From Rasiella rasia (lineage in GTDB: Bacteria; Bacteroidota; Bacteroidia; Flavobacteriales; Flavobacteriaceae): a stretch of 64,000 nt of DNA. Shown here piece after piece: positions 1-10,000 of this stretch (position 1 is its first letter; the number at the start of each line of letters is the position of its first letter). Where the stretch lies: positions 1,193,501-1,257,500 of the forward strand of contig NZ_CP049057.1 in assembly GCF_011044175.1 (NCBI RefSeq), given 5' to 3'. Below the pieces are notes generated by a model, which searched no databases, was not told where the DNA came from, and worked only from the letters and a program-made list of their open reading frames with translations. The translations under genes and the position numbers were made by a program.

Positions 1-1
1 A

Positions 2-3000
2 GGAGCTGCTGTTGCAAGTCAAATTTTTCCAGATTTTGGAAACAGCACACTTCAGTCTGCAGATGACTTTGTTGTTCCACTTGGAGGAGATGCTATAATT
101 TGTGAAGTAGATATTGCCGGAGCATTTTTTGGCGGAGGAACCACACTTGATGATCCTTCTATTTCAATTAGAATGACCATCTACAACGATGCGCCGGGAG
201 TCCCAGGAGCAACGGTTATTTTTACTGAAGATTTTCCAGGCTCTGTGGCTGGACCAGCCAACCCTAGCTTTACACTATCGCCAACTGGCGTTCCTGCTTT
301 AACCGCAGGTACAACATATTGGTTGAGTATTCAGCCAATAATGAATTTTGGACTCTTCGGTCAATGGGGATGGGTTCAAACTACCGATGGTAATGGCAAT
401 CAATTTCAATTTCAAGATCCAGATGCGCTCATATCTGGAAGCTGCCCAACATGGAATAACCCAGCTACTTGTGGTATAGCTGCTACATCAGATTTAGCGA
501 TGGATATTCGTTTTAACGCTGCTTCTGGCGGAAACCCTCCTGAAATTTTCTGTCCTGCAGATATTGTTGAGAACAATGATCCCGGTGTATGCGGGGGTCA
601 AGTTAACTTCTTAGGAGTAGCACTAGATGACGAAGATGGAAATATTTCTGGAGACATTGTAGCAACTCCTTTTGAGAGTGGCGACGTATTTCCAGTAGGT
701 ACAACAACCGTAACGCTTTCTGTTACCGATAGTGATGGTAATACTGCTACGTGCACGTTTGACGTTACTATATTAGACAACGAAGCACCAACTATTACAT
801 GTCCTGCAGATATTACGCAAACAAACGATGCTGGTGTTTGTGGAGCAAATGTTACAGTTCCGTTACCAACTATTATGGATAACTGTCCTGTAGTAACTAG
901 TCCTCCAAGCCCAGTTGTAGATGGACCTATTACAGATATGATTTTTGTTGCTGGAGATTTAGCAGACACACCGTACACATTAACAGCTCCAGCGATGGCT
1001 GCTGGAGATATAAATGTTAACGTTACCTACAGCGGTGATTTTGGATTTGTTACCGAAGTTTTTGACCTAGAAGGTCCTGACGGAACCATTGTATATTCTA
1101 ATCCAGGAGGACAGCAAGGTGATTGTAGTCTTAATTTTGGAGGCTCATTTATTGTATCCGCCGCAACTTGGAACAATTGGATTACAACATTTGGTCCAGA
1201 TCTTAATTTTGAGTTACAAGCAGATCCTGATGTAGATTTGTTCTGTGCAACAAATAACTTCCAGTTAAGTTACCAAGAACTTTCTGCAAATCTAACCAAC
1301 GATTATAATGGTACAAACGATGCTTCAGATTTCTACCCAGTAGGAACAACTACTGTAACTTGGACCTATACTGATGCTGCTGGTTTAAGCGCTTCTTGTA
1401 CTATGGACGTTACCGTAACAGATGATGAAGCTCCTGTAATTGCTTGTGAAGGAGCTCCAACGGCAACAACTGCTACAGCTTCTGCAACACCAGGATTAAC
1501 AATTGATGCAACTTCACCAGTTGTGAGCAGTACAATTTCAGTAACTGATGAATTTGATATCACAGACCTTAATGTAGACCTTGATATTCCACATGCGTGG
1601 GTAGGTGACTTAATTGTAGAACTTACAGGTCCTGACGGAACAAGTGTGGTTATTGTTGACCAACCAGGAGTTCCTGCATCTGCCTTTGGATGTGCAGGTG
1701 CCGATATCTTAGCAACCATGGACGACGAAGCTACAGACCCTGTAGAAGACGAGTGCGATGCCGGTGTACCTACTATTAATGGTTCGTTTATCCCTAACAA
1801 CCCACTTGCTGCCTTCGACGGCTTAAGTACAGTAGGAGATTGGACATTAACTGTAACAGATACATTCCCTGCGGGAGATGATGGTGTCTTAGCTGCTTGG
1901 GGAATTACCTATGAGTACCTTGCACCAGCAGGACCACCATTCGATGTTGTTTTAGATGCTAACGGTATGGCTACTGTAAATGTAATCGACCTATTGTCTA
2001 GTGTAACAGATAACTGTGGTACAGTAACAGCTACTACTCCAAGCACTGGTGGTTCTATGGCTAATACCCTTACCACAACTTTTGCCGGTGGAAATGGAAT
2101 TAGAAGTATGATGTTTGATATTAATGCATTAAACGATGCAACTATCGATTCTTTTGAAGTGAACTTAGATGATGGTGCAGTACTAGATATTGAAGTGTAT
2201 GCTAAATTAGGAACACATGTTGGTTTTGAAGGAGATCCTTCTGCATGGACCTTAATAGGAAATGCACCTGGCGTTGTATCTGCCGGAGATGGATTACCAA
2301 CATCTTTAAACTTGGCATTAAACTACCCTGTTTTAGCTGGTGAAACTCATGCATTCTATATCGCATCACCAAACAAAGCAGCTACATTAGGGTTTAATTA
2401 CACTACCGGAACTGCTGTAGGCGATGTATTTGCTGCAGACCCTAACATGGAAATATTAGAAGGTAGTGCGGTGATTTACCCATTCGGAGCTATTTTCGCT
2501 CCACGTGTCTTTAACGGAACTGTTGAGTATACTACAGGCGGTGGAAGTAGCGACGTAAGCATGTTTGAAGTAGGTTGTGATGATGTAGGTATCTCTACTT
2601 ACGACATAACGGTTACAGATGCCGCTGGAAACACTTCAATGTGTACAGCAACCATCAACGTAATTGATGATACTGCTCCTATCTTAGTTTGTCAAGACTT
2701 TACATTAGAGTTAGGTGCAGATGGAACAGCAATGCTTGATCCGTTTGACATGATTGACATGGCAGCTAGTTTTGAAGCTTGTGGCTTCGATACAGCAGCT
2801 GTAAACATCGATGACTTTACATGTGCAGATATAGGAACTCCAATTGAAGTAACTGTATTTGTAGCAGATCCAAGTTTAAACTCTGCAGCATGTACTGCTT
2901 TTGTAACTGTAGTAGACCTTCTTGGACCTGAAGTTACATGTCCAGGAGATATGACTGTAGATCCAGGTGCTAACAACCAATTATACGAAGTGCCAGATTA

Positions 3001-3445
3001 CTTCGGTGACGGATTAGCAACTGCGGTAGACAACTGTACAGACCCACTTACTATCTTCGCTCAAGATCCTGCTCCTGGTAGCTTGATTCCTGACGGTGTA
3101 TACACTGTGACGCTTTCGTCTACAGATGAATACGGAAATGTAGGTAGCTGTACTTTTGAACTTACTGTAGAGAGTATCTTAGGTGTTAACGATAACAACC
3201 TAGATGCTGGAATCACAATGTACCCGAACCCTGCACAAGGACAGGTTACTATTGCTAACAGCTCAAATATCTTATTAGAGAAAGCAACCATGTATGACGT
3301 TAACGGTAAGTTGGTAAACACAACAAACCTTTCTGACATGCAAGGAGAAATCACTATAGATATCTCGAACCTTGCTTCTGGTGTGTACATCGTACAGATT
3401 GAAGGTGAGGATGCAAGCGTTGTAAAACGTTTGATAAAAGAATAG
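2..3445 (+). CDS. Large secreted HYR/P-domain protein, T9SS type A (5' partial)
   Basis: The reading frame is open from base 2, so the 5' end lies outside the window; the first internal ATG (173) is not the start. Visible in order: a beta-rich anchor-type domain (about residues 1-180), HYR modules beginning with CPADI motifs (about 180-480), a proprotein-convertase P domain (about 500-640, with HAWVGDLIVELTGPDGT), another beta domain (about 690-850), more HYR modules, and a C-terminal type A sorting domain of about 80 residues (YPNPAQGQVTI, YDVNGKLV, SGVYIVQI, ending RLIKE). Such proteins are exported by Sec, carried across the outer membrane by T9SS and usually anchored at the surface. The HYR modules are interrupted by inserted domains. 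No catalytic domain is visible; adhesion or ligand binding is inferred. A terminator follows directly, and a gene of similar build lies downstream. Confidence 0.85.
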   Translation, partial: GAAVASQIFPDFGNSTLQSADDFVVPLGGDAIICEVDIAGAFFGGGTTLDDPSISIRMTIYNDAPGVPGATVIFTEDFPGSVAGPANPSFTLSPTGVPALTAGTTYWLSIQPIMNFGLFGQWGWVQTTDGNGNQFQFQDPDALISGSCPTWNNPATCGIAATSDLAMDIRFNAASGGNPPEIFCPADIVENNDPGVCGGQVNFLGVALDDEDGNISGDIVATPFESGDVFPVGTTTVTLSVTDSDGNTATCTFDVTILDNEAPTITCPADITQTNDAGVCGANVTVPLPTIMDNCPVVTSPPSPVVDGPITDMIFVAGDLADTPYTLTAPAMAAGDINVNVTYSGDFGFVTEVFDLEGPDGTIVYSNPGGQQGDCSLNFGGSFIVSAATWNNWITTFGPDLNFELQADPDVDLFCATNNFQLSYQELSANLTNDYNGTNDASDFYPVGTTTVTWTYTDAAGLSASCTMDVTVTDDEAPVIACEGAPTATTATASATPGLTIDATSPVVSSTISVTDEFDITDLNVDLDIPHAWVGDLIVELTGPDGTSVVIVDQPGVPASAFGCAGADILATMDDEATDPVEDECDAGVPTINGSFIPNNPLAAFDGLSTVGDWTLTVTDTFPAGDDGVLAAWGITYEYLAPAGPPFDVVLDANGMATVNVIDLLSSVTDNCGTVTATTPSTGGSMANTLTTTFAGGNGIRSMMFDINALNDATIDSFEVNLDDGAVLDIEVYAKLGTHVGFEGDPSAWTLIGNAPGVVSAGDGLPTSLNLALNYPVLAGETHAFYIASPNKAATLGFNYTTGTAVGDVFAADPNMEILEGSAVIYPFGAIFAPRVFNGTVEYTTGGGSSDVSMFEVGCDDVGISTYDITVTDAAGNTSMCTATINVIDDTAPILVCQDFTLELGADGTAMLDPFDMIDMAASFEACGFDTAAVNIDDFTCADIGTPIEVTVFVADPSLNSAACTAFVTVVDLLGPEVTCPGDMTVDPGANNQLYEVPDYFGDGLATAVDNCTDPLTIFAQDPAPGSLIPDGVYTVTLSSTDEYGNVGSCTFELTVESILGVNDNNLDAGITMYPNPAQGQVTIANSSNILLEKATMYDVNGKLVNTTNLSDMQGEITIDISNLASGVYIVQIEGEDASVVKRLIKE

Positions 3446-3476
3446 TCTTTTTAGATTATTTTAATCAATTATAAAG

Positions 3477-3510
3477 AAACCCTCTTCCTTTGCAGGAAGG
3501 GGGTTTTTTA
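3477..3510 (+). terminator. Intrinsic terminator after the partial HYR gene
   Basis: An inverted repeat (AAACCCTCTTCCT, loop TTGC, AGGAAGGGGGTTT, with one G-T/extra base) is followed by a T run, about 30 nt after the stop codon. Confidence 0.8.
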
Positions 3511-3564
3511 TGTTTTCACATCTTGCCGAGAAACTTACAGTTCTGTTTACCCCTAGGATATTAA

Positions 3565-3804
3565 TGTACCTTCGATTACCATAACAATCAAAAAATTACG
3601 GCTCTTATACATGAAATGACGCTAATTAGTGATGGTGATAACTATAACTTAGGAGATTTCCAAAGTTAAATCATCGAGGTTGGCAACAACACCAACGGAA
3701 AACTAATTGAGAAAAAATAAATTCACATCAAGAAATATTATTTGGTAAACAGAGCGCTAAAAGAGACAATTTAAGTGTAGAAATTTAAGAAAGGTAAAAG
3801 ATAA
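3565..3804 (+). pseudogene. Decayed coding remnant with in-frame stops
   Basis: Read in one frame, this stretch gives protein-like sequence interrupted by stops at about 3670, 3718, 3772 and 3778. Pieces such as ITALIHEMTLISDGDNYNLG, IIEVGNNTNGKLIEKK, IHIKKYYLVNRALKE and KFKKGKR read like natural protein and end at a final stop (3802-3804). I do not recognise the family. It is the only notable content of the 559-base spacer between the two large surface-protein genes, apart from the terminator. It may instead be chance in AT-rich DNA, so confidence is low. Confidence 0.35.
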
Positions 3805-4034
3805 ACAACCTTATTGTGCGTAATTACAAGAAAATTAAACATACAATACTATTTCATTATTTCTATAAAAATCAAAACACAAGCAGTCAGATTGCTTACT
3901 CACTTTCAGCAAGTTAGACTGATAGCCTATAAAAAAACCATTTTATCGAATAAACATGAATTACGTATAAACACGTAGTTCTATTCTTAAGTTAAATTCC
4001 TATTTTGTCGTGTACAACTACCAACCAATTTCAA

Positions 4035-7000
4035 ATGAAACATATCTATTTGCTTTGTCTTATGGCGATTTCAACCGCTATTTGCACGAGTCAAGAAACA
4101 AACTCCCTCACGACCTTTCCATCAGCTTCTAGCAGCAAAAACATTGAAAATCCATTGCTGCAGAAACAAGTATTCGCGAATCAACCATACAAGCGCAACC
4201 CTGCTGTTGGGGCTGACATTACTAAAATGGCACAAAGCAGAACTAGTAATTTGGCCCCCTCGAAAGCGCAAACCATCACTCCAATGGCGGTACAAACTTT
4301 CGGAAGCCGTACGACAAATCCCGATGGATGCGATCTTTTATCAGATCAATGGGATACGCCAACGCCAACGCCGACTGCCTATGGATTTGGGGGTGGATGG
4401 ATTTCAGGAGTACCTGATCCGGCAAACCTTGTCAATCCGACCGATTTAAAAGGAGTATATGAACGCTACCCATCGTCGAATCCTGGCGTTGAGCAAATTG
4501 GCGGACTTCAAATCGGATTAGGGTCTTTGATTGATACCGATGGTGACATGACGTTTCAGATTAGTTTATATGACGATAATGGTTCTGGGGCACCCGGTGC
4601 GCTATTAGGGTCAACCGCAGGGTTTTCGCCAACTACCTTAGGGGTGCCAGGAGGAGGGTCTTTTGGCGTTTATAATCTTACATTTACCACACCGCTTATC
4701 CCTACAACGGCCCAATACCATGCCGCAGTTGAAATATTTGCAGGTGATGCAGACGATCAATTGGTGGTAATAACTTCTTGCTTAGGTCCACCAGGATGTA
4801 CCGTAGCAGAAGGAGAAGCAGATGCCTCAAACCATATTTTCACTTCAGGTTTTGGATTTGAAAATTTACTAAACGTGTACGGTGCAGATTTCGATGTGTA
4901 TATCATTCCATTTTTAGCCGATGTGGAAAATCCGGTCATTAGTTGTCCAGCAGATATTACGGGAGACGCTTCTTTAAATCCCATTTCCTACACAGTACCC
5001 ACAGCCACCGATGACTGTACGGTTTCCGTTTCACAAACTGCCGGATTGCCATCTGGCAGCAATTTTCCGTTAGGCACCACTACAAACACCTTTGTAGCAA
5101 CCGATAGCTCTGGCAATACCGATACATGCAGTTTTACGGTAAACCTTTCATTTGACTGTGCCAGTATTTCGGGTACTATCGTTTATGTAGACCAAAATGC
5201 AACAGGAGCTAATGATGGTTCTTCTTGGGCGAATGCGCTTACCGACATACAGGATGCTATCATCGCTATTAATGACTGCCCTGCACTAGACACCATTTAT
5301 ATTGCAGAAGGCACCTACCTCCCAACTGCAACAACAGATAGAACTATTAGCTTTGAAATCCCTGGAAATACAGATGTGTACGGTGGTTTTTCACCAAGCA
5401 ATGGGGCTATCGATTTGGCGACGCGAGATTTTAATACCTACCCTACCATTTTGAGTGGAGATATAGGCGTTCCAGCAACTTCTGCAGATAATTCATATCA
5501 CGTGGTTTCTATGGTAAGCGCTGGAACCACAATCTTGTTAGATGGACTTCGTGTGGTTGATGGAAATGCAAACGGCGGTGGTACCAATGACCTTGGTGGT
5601 GGTATCTATGCAACCAATGCCCAACAACAAATCACCATTATTAATTGTACTATTACAAATAATGCTGCTTCTGAAAGTGGAGGTGGGTTGTATGTTTCAG
5701 GCGCTGTTAATGTTGCTATTATTAATTCTGTATTGAATTTTAACACCTCTGATAATCTAGGAGGTGGGTTTACAATTGTAAATTCAAATATCAGAACAGA
5801 AAATGTACTTATTCATGATAATACAGCCGTTACAGGTGGGGGCCTGAATTTTCAAACAAACACATCGGTATTTGACCTGTACCTTATTGGGACTACTTTT
5901 ACCCAAAACAATGCAAGCACCAATGGCTCTGCACTATACATTAATAATACCGGGGATGTAAACTATAACCTCATCAACGATATATTTTGGAATAATGGTT
6001 CAGAATCAATAGGTCTTTTAAATTTAGCGATGATTACTGAATTCGGAAGTAATAGTTTGTTCGAAAGTGGTGGTTTCGTTGGGACTTGTTGTCTGTTTGA
6101 TGTGGATCCATTATTTACAAACCCTGCGGCATTCGATTTTACCCTGCAACCTGGCTCACCTGTCATCGATATTGGCACCAATGGCGATGTTATGCAAGCA
6201 ACCGATCTTAACGGAAATACGAGAATCTTAGATGGCGACGGTAACGGAACAGCCACTGTAGATTTCGGAGCTTTTGAAGGGCCAGCTATACCAGATACTA
6301 CCCCACCTGTGATCACCTGCCCTGCAGACATTAACGGAGATTGTGCTATCAATCCTATAACATATCCTTTTCCAACGGCAACAGACAATATTGGCGTAAC
6401 ACCAGCAACACCCGCTGGCTTTCAGTTTTTAGGTTCAAAGAATGGGAAATCGTATTATTTATCAGACGGCTCTCTTGATGGGCCCAATTCTTTTGCAGAT
6501 GCTATTGCACAAGGTGGAAATGTAGCTGCCATTGTTGATGAAGAAACTAAACTACTCATCAACCAATCTGTTGAGGCTATAGCCCCCGGTATAACTTATT
6601 ATATAGGTTTAAATGACGTGACTACAGAAGGCACGTTTGAATGGCAAAGCGGCGTTCCCTTTGTGTATGAAAATTGGTTAGTTGGAGAACCCAATGGAGG
6701 GGCTACTGAAAATTATGTATGGATGCGCCCAGACGGATTCTGGATAGATATTAGCGCTGGATTTGGTGCAAGATATATACTAGAACTTACAGGAGGAATT
6801 GAACAAACTGCTGGACTACCCTCTGGGTTTAATTTTCCGGTAGGCACAACTACCAACACCTTTGTCGCTACTGACACCTCAGGAAATACAGACACCTGTA
6901 GTTTTACGGTTACAATTACCGATAGTGCGCCACCAACAATAGTTTGCCCCGCAGATATTACCACGGTAAATGACCCTAGTCTTTGTGGCGCCTATGTAGA

Positions 7001-10000
7001 TTATCCTTTCCCTATTCCTAATGAAGATTGCAATCAAACCAATCCGAAGCGATTGGCGCAAATGGATGAAATTATAAATTTCGCTTTAGATTGTCTCAGT
7101 ACTCCTTCAAGTCACGCTAGGGTATATAACTTAGTCGCTGAAGGGGTTACTAACGACTATTTTATTAATAATATCGCAGTTGGTATTTTTAGTGCTGATC
7201 CTACTGAAAATTTAACCGTCAATATATATTTAGGAGATCAACTTCCAAATGGTATTACGTCCTATCCAGCACCTCTTGATAATGTAATTCCTCCTTATGC
7301 TACAAACACAGTCGCTTTACCTGCTGCATCTGGTATTTTAGATGTTCCATTCAACGTATTTATACCTGCAACTGCTACTATTATTATTGAAGTACAAACC
7401 CCCGCATCGACCGATTTTATTATGGGCTATCATTCTGATAATGTTTCAGAAACTGCCGTTGGTTATATCTCCTGTGGAGGAGTGTTTGGACCATCAACTG
7501 TGTATCCACCCATCATCGCCATTGATGGCTCCGAATATTTAAACCAAACCACCATACAAACCGCTGGATTGAGCCCAAATAGTTTATTTCCTATAGGAAC
7601 CACTACCAATACGTTTGTAGTCACCGATGCAAATGGCAATACAGATACTTGCTCATTTAACATCACCGTAGATGACACAGAAGATCCTGTAATAAGTTGT
7701 CCCGTAGACATTACTGTAGACAATGATTTGGGTGCTTGCGGCGCCACTGTTGATTATACGGTTTTGGCTTCAGAAAACTGTGCAGTAATTGAATTACCCG
7801 GATTTGATTTTATTGGTTTCAGCAATAAAAAAATATACTATTTATCGCAAAACAACTTTCTTCCCCTTGATGCTTTTGCAGATGCTATCGCAAATGGCGG
7901 ATTTGTAGCTTCCATAGAATCGGCAGAAATGAATGCCTTTTTTGAAGCAAATATCCAAGGAAAAAATTTGGAACCATATCCACTATTCGGATTTAACGAT
8001 GTAGTTACCGAAGGTACTTTTGAATGGCACAATGGTGAACCTGTGACTTATACCAATTGGACAGCCGGTCAACCTAATAATAGCGGCGGTAATCAAGATT
8101 ACATGTACACTTTAGCCGGTGGCGAGTGGGACGATTGGGACGACACATCTTTTGCGTTTAAATATGTATTAGAAATAGAAAACTCGACCCTTCTTACACA
8201 AACGTCAGGTTTAGCTGCTGGTTCTGAATTCCCCGTTGGTACAACAACAAATACCTTTACCTATACCGATCCCTCTGGAAATATAGGTACGTGCAGCTTT
8301 GATGTAACGGTAAATGATATTGAAGCACCTGTAGCTGTTTGCCAAAATATCACCATTCAACTGGACGCTACCGGAAATGCAACTATAGTTGCTACCGATG
8401 TAGACGGAGGCAGTACAGATAATTGTGCAGTAACCGATTTTCAGATAAGCCAGGATACTTTTAGCTGTGCAGATTTAGGAACACCTGTAAATATTACCCT
8501 AACGGTTTTTGACGACGCTTTAAATTCAGATTCGTGTACAGCAGTTGTTACCGTTGAAGATGTTACGGCTCCCTCAATTACTTGCCCTGCAGATCAAACC
8601 GAAGATTTTGATGCCAATTGTGAGTTTACACTTCCAGACTATACTGGATTAGCGACAACGGCAGATACTTGTGACACTACTCCCTCTGTAACGCAATCAC
8701 CATCGCCAGGGACAGTAATTACTACAGACACCATAATCACGCTTACCGCAACAGATGCGTCTTCCAATTCAGATTCGTGTACGTTTAACGTGATTCTTGT
8801 TGATGTAATACCTCCAACTATTACCTGCCCAGGAGACCAAACCGAAGACTTTGACATCAACTGCGAGTTTACGCTTCCTGATTATACTGGGTTAGCGACC
8901 GTTTCAGATGGTTGTGATCCAAATCCAATAGTAACGCAAAGTCCAATTGCTGGAACCATCATCACAGCTACAACGCAAATAACGCTTTTTGCTGAAGATG
9001 CCTCTGGAAATATAAATAGTTGTGTGTTTGACGTAATTCCTGTGGATGTTACAGCTCCAACAATTACATGCCCAGCAGATCAAACCGAAGACCTTAACGC
9101 CAACTGTGAGTTTACACTCCCAGACTATACAGGGTTAGCTACCGTAACAGATGCTTGTGACGCTGCTCCCACTGTGATGCAATCACCTGCACCAGGAACT
9201 GTAATCACTTCAGACACGGTGATTACCTTAACGACCTCTGATGCATCTGGTAATTCAGATTCGTGTATGTTTAACGTGGTTCTTATAGATACAACGCCAC
9301 CTACAGCAGTATGTCAAGCTTTTACGGCACAATTAGACGCAACAGGCATAGCTATGATTACTGCAGTAGATATAGATGGCGGTAGCACAGACAATTGTAG
9401 TGTTGCATCTATGAGTGTATCACCCAACACTTTTACCTGTGCAAATGTTGGAATACAAACAGTTACATTAACAGTAACAGATACCGCTGGAAATATGAGT
9501 ACTTGTAATGCAACTGTTACCGTAGAAGATACTATTCCTCCAACCGCAGTATGTCAGGATATTTCGGTTTCGCTTGGCACTGAAAATAGTGTTACTATTT
9601 TACCAAGTGACGTAGATGGCGGAAGTTCAGATAACTGTAGTATTGCCTCAATTTCAGTTTCGCAAACAACTTTCACTTGTGACGACATCGGAAGCAATAC
9701 CGTTACTGTTACCTATACAGACGTTAACGGAAATTCAAGTTCGTGTACAGCAATTGTTACAATTTCCGAAGATACTGCACCTATGGCAATATGCCAAGAT
9801 TTTACAGCGCAACTAGACGCCACAGGAACCGCCACCGTATTACCAACAGATGTTGATGGAGGCAGTACAGACAACTGCGAAATAGCCTCTATTACGTTAA
9901 GTCAAGATACTTTTGATTGTAATGACATTGGTGAAAATTCTATTGTTGTAACCGTTACGGACACCTCCGGAAATAGTGCAACTTGTACGTCTATAATTAC

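Noticed and set aside
4005-4034. TTG start for the lectin/HYR protein
   Set aside because: The ATG at 4035 begins a proper signal peptide; the 10 extra residues would precede it with polar sequence.
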